A stretch of DNA of 64,000 nucleotides, taken from NCBI GenBank assembly GCA_003971905.1, contig RSEE01000016.1:1-64000 (forward strand). The letters are read 5' to 3'. Position 1 is the first letter of the stretch, and the number at the start of each line of letters is the position of its first letter. Positions 11,516-21,613 of the stretch are shown piece by piece. The stretch comes from Moniliella sp. 'wahieum' (Eukaryota; Basidiomycota; Moniliellomycetes; Moniliellales; Moniliellaceae). The translations under genes and the position numbers were made by a program. Under the pieces are notes generated by a model. The model was not told the DNA's origin, did no database searches, and saw nothing but the letters and a program-made list of their open reading frames with translations.

Positions 11516-13521
11516 GGTAATGTATCCAGCAAGAGAGTCGGAGGGACGAAAACAGAAAATGAGAGAGAAGTTGGGAGACAAAAAGAGACTGGTCGCGATG
11601 TGAAGAGAGAGTGTGTAGGATGGTGGTGGCGTATGGTGCAAAAGGATGGAAGGAGGGTGGTATAGAGCAGAGCTATTTTTGTGCTTTCCACCCACCCCAC
11701 CCCAAATAGAGCTCCGCAGGGTGTCCCGCCTGTATGTTGCCTCTTTCTACCGCAGACACAACACCACCTACTATATGCCACCTTTTTTTGATAATCATTA
11801 GACTGACAGTTTATATAAACTTTTCTGTTGCTCCCCGATTTCCCATGCGCGGGGGAATTCACAACACGTCCCATAGTGCAGCATATATATAACTGCATGC
11901 AGGGAGATGATTATACCCTCCCCTACACCCCTACTATGCATTACTGGTAGGGGAGGAGATGAGCACTGTATATCAGGTCCAAGGCACTTGGCATCCCATA
12001 CTCTCCTTCCACTCACAACACCTCCCGCCCCAGGCGAAGTCTCTCGAAGTATGCGTGTGGGCAACAGGGTGAGAGGGCATCAGCGCGAATGCCCTATTAT
12101 AAACACTTCCCTTCCTGTTACACTGCGTTGTATATACTCGAAACCACAACATTATATGCCAAACACACATGGCATTTCTGCCTGCAATATATCTGTGACG
12201 ACACCCCCTCATCCCCAACAAAAATGGTATAAAATACACTTACCCGCCCAAGGGGCCAACCGTTGGTTATCATCATACTAGGACGCCTACTAGCAACCAC
12301 AATCGTATTTCTGTTGTTTTCAAGAACTCTGTTGCTTCTCTTTATACGAGAACACAAAAGACCATTATGAAAACCGTGATGAAGAGAGCTGCTAACAAAA
12401 GTCTCGAGACATCATTATATGGGGCCCCGACTTTGTCCATTTGTGAGGAATGGGCGAGAGGAGGAGGCGTGGCCCGAGAACACTGGTGGTCGATCTGGCC
12501 AACAGGACCAGTAGTCCGAAGGTCACTGGCACCACTGCTTGAGAGAGAGCTATTCCCGAGAAGAGCAACTTTGTTACATGCGCTCTGTGGTCTGTCTGCC
12601 TCTGCCGGTTTTTTGTTTTACCCCGGTGCCCCACCTGCTACCTGGAGGACTGGTGACGTAACAGCCATGTCTGCCTTGCCTTTCCGTTGTTGTGGACGTT
12701 TCAGGGGACAGCAGTGTGCTGGCGGCCGACTTTTCTCGGCAGGCATCCACCGCATATGGCACGGTGTGGCACCTGCCCGCAGAAGAGACAGCCGCCTTCG
12801 GACCTGCGCGGCCACAGTTCGATTGGGTCACACTGCCTCTCTGCCCTCTGCGGGCCGTGGGAGCACCGCGTGGGCTGCGTTGGCCTGGGATGCAGCTTGC
12901 AGGCGCTGCAGGGTGGCCCGCAAGGGGCGAGTGGCCTGCTGTGGCCTGCATAGGGAGCTCGATGCGCGGGGAGGCTGCTGTGGAGCCTGTCTCCTTGGCG
13001 GAGGCGGGGGAGGCAGGCAGGGGGATGCATGATGCGTGATATGTGATAGCTGCGTGGGATCGCTGCTGCACTGCCCTGGTGACTGCCGCGGTGCGTGAGG
13101 GTGGGCGCTGATCCGGCGGATCGCTGAGCTGGATCGGCTGTGGGCTGCGCGCGCTGCTGCGGTGCGGCGGTGATAGATGGAGGGTGCCTGATGCATGACG
13201 CATTCGATGACTGAACGCGAGGCTGCTGGCGGGGACCCGGGGTGTCTGAGCCGGTGGCTGCGCTGCCCAGCGGCAGCCCTGGCTGCTGCTCTCCACAAGC
13301 CAACCCCCGCCGCCCCTCAGGCCCCTCAGGCCTCACCACCACCGCCAGCTTCTCACGCCGCCGCAGAAGATCGGTCGCTGCCTGCCTGCTCGCTTGCTTG
13401 CTTGCTAGCTGGCCTGTGCTCGGCTGCGTCGTCCCATCGGCTCTGGTCTGCTCCCTCCCCCCGAGTCGCTCTTCGTCTGCCCCACCCATTCTCCCCTTCC
13501 CTCCCGCCGCCAACCTCCGCC
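11516..13521. other. Long divergent intergenic region
   Basis: About 2 kb lies between divergent starts. The left part (11700-12370) is AT-richer, with several TATA-like stretches (11810-11820, 11882-11892). The right part (12570-13500) is GC-rich, low in complexity and open in several frames on both strands, giving Ser/Pro/Ala-rich translations without family features. A TTGC tetranucleotide run is at about 13389-13404. I call no gene; a long 5' leader of the CPS1-like gene is possible. Confidence 0.45.
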
Positions 13522-15274
13522 ATGCTCTACCTCACTGCCGACAAGTTCCCCGTTTGTGCCTTTTGGCATCATCGGCTTCTATCGCTACTTCTGGTACATC
13601 ACCGCCTTGCGCCGCCGCCTTTGTCTACCGCCCCGTGCCACCCCCTCTCAACCCGACATACATCGCGTCGGAGGATGTCACCATCATTGTTCCCACCATC
13701 GACGCAGGCGAGGAGTTCAAGGAGGCCGCCTTCAGCTGGCTCCAGTCCAACCCGGCCGAGATTCTGATTGTTACCGAGACCAAGATGGTTGGCCCGCTCC
13801 AGGAATTGGCCAACGAGGTCGATCCCACCAAGATTCGCGTCATCACCGTCCCCAAGGCAAACAAGCGCCTTCAGATGGTCGAAGGCATCAAGCACACCAC
13901 TACCGACATCATCGTCTTTGCCGACGATGACTCCATCTGGCCTCCAACCATGTTGCAGTGGATGCTAGCTTGCTTTGAGGACCAGCAAGTCGGAGGCGTA
14001 GGAACCTCCCAGGGGTCAAGTCTACTGGTGCCAAGATGACCGTGTGGGAGACCCTTGCCGCTTTCCGTCTCTCGATCCGGAACTTTGAGATTGCCTCTTC
14101 CACCCATATTGACGGCGGTGTTCCCTGCCTGTCCGGCCGTACAGCCGCCTACCGTACCGTTATTCTCAAGGACCCGGCTTCATTCATGGCTTTACCAATG
14201 ACTATTGGCTGGGAAAGTACCTGCTAACTCGGGTGACGACAAATTCCTCACGTTGGATGGTCTCCCATGGCTGGAACACCTATATCCAAGTATGCCCTGA
14301 AGTGGAACTGCTAAGTACCATGAAGCCCGACTGGCGCTTCCTCAAGCAAGTTCTGCGCTGGACGCGCAACACATGGCGTTCTGACATTCGCTCCGTCTTT
14401 ACCGAACGCCACGTCTGGACGAGGCACCCTTATACCTGCTACACCATGCTGGATAAGTTCATCAATCCCTTCACTCTACTCTCCGGTCCGGCACTTGTGT
14501 TGTACCTGCTGTCCAAGACGGCCAAGCACGAGTACCACCTTGCCTGGTGGGACGTGATTCTGTCTTATATGGTCTGGATCACGGCCACTCGCACGCTCAA
14601 ACTTCTTCCTCACCTTTGGTTCCGCCCCCTGGACATTATCTACGTGCCGGCCTACATTGCATTTGGCTACTACTTTTCCATCATGAAGTTGTACGCGCTT
14701 TGCACTCTTCATGTGACCGCATGGGGAACACGTGCCGGTATTGGTGACCCGACGAGGCGCTCAGCGCCGGGAAGGAGAATCCGATTGGGGAAGTGCCACC
14801 TTCGAATGCTGCTGCGGCCCCGCAACCTGCTGAGCGCGAGATGTACTTTGCTTCAGGAGCGCAGGACACAGGGTAGCAACCCCTTTAACAACGAAGGTGC
14901 TGTCAGTGGTCGTCAATCGGCCGCTACGTACAACACGCGCACGAGCGCCTATGCAACGCCAGCGGAGGGTTTATCACTCCCCCTGAGGTGGAAGCCCCCC
15001 CTTCTTCCTACCCCACCAACGGGGCCGGACCAGCCTATCCCCATTCGCCTGTGCACGACGTACATGCGGCTGGTGGTACGTCCGGCATGGCCTATGGTCA
15101 TTCCAAGCCTCGTCCCAATCTGCCCTAGCCGAGACCTGGCCCGTGTCGCACGCCTTTTCCGAGTCGGGGGGCGGTGGTGCGTCACGTCAAAGCCCTTCAA
15201 CCGGGCACTCGGATACCTCTCGCTCGATGTCCCAGATGCGCAACGAGCACCCGATTGAGCTTACGACGTTTTAA
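13522..15274 (+). CDS. CPS1: Family 2 glycosyltransferase, CPS1-type polysaccharide synthase
   Basis: This is a processive membrane GT2 enzyme of the class containing Cryptococcus Cps1, related to hyaluronan and chitin synthases. It would extrude a surface polysaccharide made from a UDP-sugar. The ATG at 13522 opens MLYLTADKFP, followed by an N-terminal membrane segment (FGIIGFYRYFWYITAL). Catalytic signatures are VTIIVPT, the nucleotide-binding DDDS (about 13923), GGVPCLSGRTAAYR, a GDD near 14233-14242, and QVLRW (about 14350), the QxxRW motif of processive enzymes. Several C-terminal membrane segments follow (14470-14720). The tail is disordered and ends SMSQMRNEHPIELTTF at a TAA, 15272-15274. 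At least five frame changes are needed, three of them in the first 120 bp and in the tail. The product sugar cannot be predicted. Confidence 0.88.
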
Positions 15275-15840
15275 CTGCACGCTAGCTACTTTGTTTGACT
15301 CTCTTTTGCACCTTCCCCCCTCTTTTTGTCCTTGGCCCTTTGGACCTGTCCCGAGTCTGTCGCGCCCACCCAGCGAGATCCCTTGGTACCTGTATAAGGA
15401 TCGCTTGTCTCCCCCGTTTCTCTGTTCCGTCTCATTTGCTCTGTGTTCATTCCATTACTGTTCTGTTTGCTCGAGGCGAAGGTACCCTATTCCATCTGGC
15501 GTGTTTTGGATGGCTTACGTGTCTGGACGGTGCAGGCAAGGGTCCATATGCATGTAGATACGACCCGATGACCGCATGATGACCGCATGATCGCGCCTTT
15601 TCCCTTCCTCGCGTTTGTACCCAAGGCAAGCGTTGGTGCCTAAGAGTTGTAGCGGGGCTTGGAGCAAGGTAGCTTGTAACCCTACTCAGTGAATACTGAA
15701 GCTTGAAGCTTGAAGCTTGAAGGAGGTAGCTTGAAGCAGGTAGCTTGAACAAGTGCGCACATAGGGTGAATGAAGAGCTCTTTTTGCTTTACATCCCTTG
15801 TCAAAAGGTGACACTTTCATTTGGTCCCGGCTCATAACAG
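15275..15840. other. Intergenic region CPS1-like / tRNA-Asp
   Basis: This is a 3' flank with a pyrimidine-rich start. It then holds the GCTTGAA array at 15701-15721 and two more GCTTGAA copies within GGTAGCTTGAA units at 15725-15750. No gene is seen. Confidence 0.5.
15701..15721. repeat. Heptamer array (GCTTGAA)x3
   Basis: Three perfect head-to-tail copies of GCTTGAA. The same unit in reverse complement forms another three-copy array at 21593-21613, and a near-double copy is at 4583-4600. Confidence 0.95.
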
Positions 15841-15922
15841 TCTCCGATAGTTTAGTGGCTATGACACGTCCCTGTCAAACGGGCGTTCGGACGAGACCCG
15901 GGTTCGATTCCCGGTCGGAGAG
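15841..15922 (+). tRNA. trnD-GTC: tRNA-Asp (GTC) with a probable 10-nt intron
   Basis: The acceptor arms TCTCCGA (15841-15847) and TCGGAGA (15915-15921) pair fully. The T arm is CCGGG-TTCGATT-CCCGG and the discriminator base is G at 15922. The D arm is TAGTTTAGTGGCTATGAC, like other eukaryotic tRNA-Asp genes. The anticodon stem pairs perfectly (CGTCC with GGACG) only if 10 nt, AACGGGCGTT (15877-15886), are removed after A37. This leaves loop CTGTCA-C with anticodon GTC at 15873-15875. Position 37/38 is the canonical place of eukaryotic tRNA introns. An intron-less fold has a mismatch next to the loop and misplaces the anticodon. A T7 run follows directly (15924-15930), as expected for RNA polymerase III. 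Confidence 0.9.
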
Positions 15923-15923
15923 A

Positions 15924-15930
15924 TTTTTTT
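15924..15930 (+). terminator. RNA polymerase III T-run terminator
   Basis: Seven consecutive T residues begin two bases after the tRNA-Asp 3' end. Confidence 0.85.
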
Positions 15931-16216
15931 GTGCATTGGCCCGTGCACTGACGAGACCGGGAGCATCACCGTGGCGCTGACATTGCAATGAACCTTGGAA
16001 TCCATTCCGTGCCCCATCCTTTCCCAAATCCCACATTGCACTACTTGATATATTCCCGGCTTACCAGTGCGCGCGAAACAGAGGAAACGACCAAACACCG
16101 TGCATCATGCAGCACGCGCCATGCGACTCTCCATCGCATCAACAATCGACGACGAGAGGAGCATGGCGCAACTGAAAAAGCCACCTTGACTACCACCCAA
16201 AGAGGCTGCCCAAAGG

Positions 16217-18567
16217 CTACCGCCCTCCGCCAGTCAGACTCATCACTTTGCCTTTGGATTTGGCCTTTTTGCCCTTGGCCTTTCCTCCTCCCCGGGAGGC
16301 CGAGGCGAGCGATCCCCAAACTTCGTCCCATTCGTCCGTACGCTTGGAGCTGGGATGGTCAGACAGGACAGCCCGGGTGCCCCAGACGGTGGTGGAGCCA
16401 GTGGCGGGCGCGGTACGAATGTAAGTGGCTGCCAGCTCCTCGTCTTCTTCGTGATCAGGCGCATGGGACGGCTGTAGTGGTGGGTCAGAGGTGGGTTCGC
16501 CTGGGGAGGGCTGGACAAGCTCCCCATCCAAGTCGGGAGGAACGTCCATTCCAGCCTCGCGCAGCGAGAGGGCCAACGCAGCACGAAGATCTGCATCCCC
16601 TTCTTGTTCTGGAGGCGCGGGTGCCGTTTGGCGCAGAGCGTGCCGGTGCACCCGGGCAGCCGGATCCAAGATGCGGTCCAGCTCGGAATCTGCCAATTTG
16701 GAGGAGCGGGCCAGGTCCAGGTCGGCCAGGTGCTCGGCGCGGAGCTTGCGCTGGTGTGCAGTTTGCCGTTGACGCAGGGCCGAACGGTACGGTGCCAAGT
16801 CCCCGCCAGAAGGACAGAGGGGTAAGAAAGGAGCGTGGTCTTCTGTCGCGGCAGCCACGTCGGAGTTGGGGGAGGATACAGAGAGGAAGGACGCGTATAC
16901 TGGTGCGTCGGTGGACGGCGTTGCACGTGGATCTAACAGCGAAGCAGGCCAATCGGCATGCAACAGAATCAGATGGCTACCCAGAGCTGGGGCCAAGGTG
17001 CGGAAACGCTTTTGGAGCGCGTGGTCCACCACCGTGTCTTCCTGCCCACCGAGGGCGGTAGATTTGCGCCCTGCCCTTGGCAAACGAAGGAGGAGGGTGT
17101 AAGGAACTCCGGCTATCGAGCGTGTCAGACGCTCAACAATGGAATGGTCGACGGGGTGGAGGTAGGTGGGTGCTCCGCCATCCGCTTGGTAAAACGTGAA
17201 CCCTGTTGGAGGGATGGGCCTTGTTCTCGGTGCATGCTCGGCAGCAGAGCTGGTTCGGGCCTGCTCGGCAAGCTGGTGTGTGATGCCGGTGGGCGAAGCC
17301 CATGTCGCTTGAGCTTGCTCGAGAGAAGACGTGATCATCGCAGTGGCTGCATCAAGGAAAGCAAGCGAACCGTCGGGATCTTGGTTGGCCACGCGTACGT
17401 CTTGAGCTTGGTCGGCCTGAGGTCCAAGGAGTTTACGTGCCAAGGCAGCATATGGCACCGGGGCGCCGGGGGGGAAAACAGGCGGAGTAGAACGGAGGAA
17501 GGAGGGCGAGTAGACTGGGTTGATGGTGGAATAGGCGAAGGAAGTGTAACAGAGAGGGTTTCCTCTCGTTCTTGCGCCACGGCAGCCAAGTCCGATCGGA
17601 GGTGGCTTAGCATATCAGCCGGCCGGGCCCGGAGCAGACGGGAAAAGACAGCATCAGGCTGAAAGGTGTAAGGGGAAGAGAAGGGTGGCCCTCGTGGTTT
17701 GCTGTCCCCCTTCCTTCGCTTTCAGCCGGAGGCCAATGTGGCGAGAGCGGAAGGGCGACTGTGCTGCCCTCGGGGCGGTACATGAGTCGCAGACATGCAT
17801 ACTCTTGATCCCCGCGGGGGGGGAGATCGGAGGGATGAAAGCGGGAAAGCACAGTGGTGTGCTCCTCTGCCTCATCCCAGATCCACACAGGACGCATATC
17901 AGACCCATACACGACGTCCCAGCAGACAGGACAATGCCGTGGTGTGCGGGCATGGCGGACCTTTTGGGCGAGTAGGCTAGCCGGAGGGCGTGGTGCTGCT
18001 GGGTCCTGGTCAGGGGCCAGGTGATGGAGTAGACAAGAGAGGCAGAAGATGTGGCCACAGCGGGTGATGGGGGCGCGGTGGGTGGGCTGAGACAGATTGG
18101 GCATACCGGCAGGTCAGGCTCATGGGCATGCTTGTCGGTAGAGCCAATGCTGGGGAGATGCGGATAGGACGCAACAGCCACCGCCACTACGACATCCCAA
18201 GGAGCGGGAACATCGGGTTCGGCAGAGCACGGGCATATTCCTCCTCCCGTCCCGGAGTGGGGTCGAGAATAAAGCGGAGACGAGGCTGGACGTGGACGCG
18301 ACGCTCGCGGCGAGCACGGCACCACCAGCGCCCGAGAGGTGCTGGTACGAGCGACCATGGTGGGTGGCGGCGCGCGGCGGCGGAGTGAAGGCAAGGAGAT
18401 GGCTGAGCGACTGCCCGTTGTGGCGGGTGCGCCATGGCCGGCGGAGGGGCGGGCCGTGTGCGGCGGTCGTAGGGACAGGGGGGGCGAGGAGTGGCCGTTG
18501 CGTTGCGGTTTCTTATTCGAAGGCGAGGGCCAGCCGCCACCAGTTGAGCGGATGGGCAACAGTCCAT
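16217..18567 (-). CDS. MAG2: RING-finger protein of the RNF10/Mag2 family
   Basis: This is a putative E3 ubiquitin ligase of the RNF10/Mag2 family. Family members are linked to ubiquitination of 40S ribosomal proteins on stalled ribosomes. Upstream of the RING the sequence has the family strand LRFILDPTP and VPAPWDVVVAVAVASY, then the RING itself: CPIC, CGHIFCLSC and CPVC (about 17920-18110). Downstream is the RNF10-specific FTFYQADGGAPTYLHPVDHSIV, the region that follows the RING in the human protein. The C-terminus is acidic, then lysine-rich (GKAKGKKAKSKGK), and stops at 16217. Frames change at about 18190, 18050 and 17620-17450. The start is uncertain. The ATG at 18567 needs one indel to join the N-terminal PIRSTGGGWPSPSNKK segment. 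The gene is divergent from PEX10 with a short shared promoter. Confidence 0.85.
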
Positions 18568-18829
18568 TCCCCGCTCGCCTGTGGTTCCGCGTTCGTGCTG
18601 AATCATTTCATTTGGCGGGCTAGCTTGGGCACGTGACGCGTGACATGTGGCATGCATGACAGGCGCTTGCCCCGATCCACCGTCCTGCGTCCCCGACTTG
18701 CGACTTTTTGAAACGGATTGAGCGGGGCAGGGGCTTGTGTTGCATGCTGCTCCTGCCCACAGCACTCGATATTCACCTCCACTCCATCCCGGCCCTTGTC
18801 CGCCCCCCACGTCCGACCGACCGGCAGCC
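18568..18829. promoter_or_regulatory. Short bidirectional promoter MAG2 / PEX10
   Basis: Only about 260 bp separates two divergent start codons. It contains a GTGACGCGTGACATG stretch (about 18632-18648) related to the ATGTGAC heptamer found elsewhere in the window. No TATA box is evident. Confidence 0.5.
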
Positions 18830-20295
18830 ATGGCAGCGGAGCCCCGCCCTCTGTTTACTTTCTTGCCCTCCAGCCAGCCCGAAGTGGTGCGGGCGTTTGA
18901 GAAGGACGCATACTACGCCGCCCACTATGTCCGTGCACTGCGCGAGGCTCTCCGGACCCTCCTGGGCCCCCGATTCCTGGCCGCCCCTGGGCGGGGGGAG
19001 ACGATCGCTGCGCTGGGCACAGCCGCGTATATGCTCCTGTCCACCGCCAGTGCCGATCTGCCTGCATCTGCGCCCCGCTCCTCGGCTCCCAGCGTAGGCG
19101 AGGAGTACGTCGGGGCCCTGGCGGTGGAACAAGGTGTTCGCCCCGCAACATGGCGTCGCCGGGCGCTATGGGCGCTAGCCCAATCTCTCTTGCCGTTTCT
19201 GGCATTGAGGGTGTATGGTGCATTTACGCGCCGGGCCCACTTGTTAATTATGCGCCGTACGCAAACCCTGGCACGTGCTCGCGCACGCTGGGCTGCTCGT
19301 CTCCCACCTTCCCAGCGGATGGTGGCCTTTGCCCTCGCCGCTCGTTCAGACGATCCTGCGATCGACTCGTTCAGCCACCATGTTCAGTCCACCCTCGCGT
19401 CTCTTCCCGAGGGAACGCAACCAGTCCCGACAGATCGCTGGCTTCGTATCTTGGTCCGGCTACGGACTCTCCTACCGTCAGTGAGCCGCTTGCAATCCCT
19501 TGCGACTCACTTGAGCGCCCTCCACCTAGCGATCTTTTACCTCAATGGCAAATACTATACTTGGGGACAAAGGTTTTGGGAGGTTCGCTTTCTCTCAGCT
19601 GCCTCCATGGGCCGGCAACCTAGACCGGGGGGACGACCACCTTCTTATGCGTTGTTGGGAGTGCTTCTTCTGATTCAGTTGGTCGTCAAGGCCCTTCGCT
19701 CCCTTCCCCTCTTCAGTTTGCTTCGTACTGCTGCGGTCCACGCGGGGCTGCTACGGTCCAAAAAGGAAGGCGCTTTGTCGGCGTTCGAATCGGGAGAAAC
19801 GGCTGTCATCGCCATCGAAGGGGAACGGTACACACTCCAACATGGGGCTGCGGTGCGACTGGGTCCCTCGCATGCTGGCCCCGAAACACTTCTTGCGCTC
19901 CAGAAAGAAGGGGACGAGACAAGGGGCCAGCCGGCGAGAGAGGGGAGAGGTGCCAGTGGTACCGCTCAGTTTCCCCGACCCCGGTGGAACCTTGTGGCCC
20001 CAGTTGGAACCAGCCGATGTGGACCAAGACGAAGAAAGCCTGCAAGCGGCACAAGAGAGGGCACAGGACTTGGCGCATCGGGCGGAGGAGACGCTTCGAT
20101 CGGGCGGAGGAGACGCTTCGCTGTACACTCTGCATGGACAGGCGGGTACCACAAGTGGGCACCAGTGCTGTGCTCGAGTGCGGACATGTGTTTGATTGGG
20201 ACTGCATTGTTGGCTGGGCGCGCGAAAAGTCAGAATGCCCACTTTGTCGCCAGTCCATCGCTCCCCAGCGCATCTGGCCCGTATACAACCTATAA
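18830..20295 (+). CDS. PEX10: Peroxisome biogenesis factor 10 (RING E3 subunit)
   Basis: Pex10 is part of the Pex2/Pex10/Pex12 membrane E3 complex that ubiquitinates the import receptor Pex5. The start at 18830 (MAAEPRPLFTFLP) opens the Pex2/Pex12 N-terminal domain: FEKDAYYAAHYV, then membrane helices, including LHLAIFYLNGKYYTWGQRFWEVRF, a hallmark of Pex10. The C-terminal RING runs 20121-20250 (CTLC, CGHVFDWDC, CPLC), and the protein ends with a TAA at 20295. Two defects lie between the membrane domain and the RING: a frame slip around 19910-19960 and an exact 22-bp tandem duplication at 20077-20120. Removing one copy joins LAHRAEETLR directly to CTLCMDRR. The fifth RING ligand is Asp instead of Cys (GHVFD). 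Both points are discussed as findings. The identity is clear. Confidence 0.92.
20077..20120 (+). repeat. Exact 22-bp tandem duplication inside PEX10
   Basis: Bases 20077-20098 and 20099-20120 are identical 22-mers head to tail. Because 22 is not a multiple of three, the second copy shifts the frame just before the RING. Confidence 0.95.
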
Positions 20296-20316
20296 TGTGA
20301 CTGTGGAGCTACAATG

Positions 20317-20425
20317 GCGCATCGACGTCCACATCCACGTCCACATCCACGTCTACATTCACGTCCACATTCACGACCATATCTACGTCCACAACTACGT
20401 CCGCATCCCCACCCGCATCCACAAT
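20317..20425. repeat. Minisatellite of degenerate CACATCCACGTC units
   Basis: Degenerate 12-bp units (CACATCCACGTC, with CACATTCACGTC and similar variants) run tandemly for roughly 100 bp. They start about 20 bp after the PEX10 stop codon, so they are probably in its 3' UTR. Confidence 0.85.
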
Positions 20426-21309
20426 CGTTTGCGGGGCATAATATAACACTCAGTACAAGCTTGAAATAGAAAGACTATAGTAGGATGCCAGCGTTTAGTC
20501 CTGCCTAGAGACCCGTATAAACTAATGTGATAGTTTACAGTTCCATACTCACCCTTCCATAATGTACGTGCTATTAGATTTGGGAAGACTAAAGCGGCCC
20601 ATGACACCTACGTGCATGACCTAACGGCTATATATACGACGCCTCTGAAACGCCAAGAAATAGAATTGCATCGGCGGCTGAAGTAGTCGGATTGTGAGAA
20701 GAGCGCCAAGTCCCACTGAAGGGACTCGCCCGAGATTCGTCCTTCCTCCCAGCGACCATGACGACACGAGAGCACGGCACCAGCAAGACGGTGAGAAAGA
20801 TGTTTTGATCGCTGGAAAGAACTGGCTGAAACAGCTCCATGGAGATGGTTCGTCAGGTGCTCCCATGTTCGTAACGCTACTCATCGACTCATCCCTCTAT
20901 ATATACCCACAAGGCCGGGTCGGGTTGGAATATGATGACGAGAACCACAGAGGGCCCTGACCAGCTGGCGATGCCATTCACCTCCTGATTGGGTGAGCGT
21001 GAGTTGACAGGAAACACGGAGGAATGAGCGCTCAGGGCCCCTATAACGAGCAAAGCGCTTTTGTTGTCCCCGTTTCGGTTTTGCAAATGCTACGGATTCG
21101 GTGGCTGTACAGATAGATAGATCAACTAGCCAAGTCAAATAGGATAGCCAACAGGTGGTGGCATTGCGCAATGTTGGAAGACGAGATGCATGTGACCATC
21201 GTCGCATGCAGCGCACCACCAGGGCATACCTGACACAACCTTTCTCACTCAGTACCCAAAGTACTCCGCAGTCAAAACGACAAAAAGGCACCAAACCGCC
21301 GCCCCAGTA

Positions 21310-21540
21310 TCTTCAGCTCTTCAGCGCCGCCTCAGCGCTCAGCCTGAGCAGGCTTCAGAGCTTCAGCCCGGCAGCCAGTGCCCTCAGCGGCAGCACAAGA
21401 TATAGGAAGGGCCTACCTGTATATATAGCGGAAGTGTTCAACCAGATGGCGGCTGAAACGCCCACTGACTCAGCAAGGCTCAGCTCCTAACAAGGCTGAG
21501 AGCGCTGAGGCGCTGAGGCGCTGGGCAGCCGACGCGCTAA
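21310..21540. repeat. CTCAGC / GCTGAG inverted-repeat zone
   Basis: The left part (21318-21385) has repeated CTCAGC and CTTCAGC units. The right part (21470-21525) has the complementary GCTGAG and GGCGCTGA units, including GAGGCGCTGAGGCGCTG. The two halves could pair to a long imperfect hairpin. Confidence 0.6.
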
Positions 21541-21592
21541 CGCACCGAAGGTAGTAGGCATTTTCTGAACCAGCCAGTACTGCATGACTTGC

Positions 21593-21613
21593 TTCAAGCT
21601 TCAAGCTTCAAGC
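21593..21613. repeat. Heptamer array (TTCAAGC)x3
   Basis: Three perfect copies of TTCAAGC, the reverse complement of the GCTTGAA array at 15701-15721. Related degenerate units (GCTTCACGC) follow. Confidence 0.95.

Noticed and set aside
12367-13300. Several overlapping open frames of 100-270 codons on both strands
   Set aside because: All are Ser/Pro/Ala/Arg-rich translations of GC-rich DNA, open in many frames at once, with no family motif and no splice structure.
15701-15750. Heptamer arrays as a CRISPR array
   Set aside because: Units are 7 bp, without spacers, in a eukaryotic genome; no cas gene is present.
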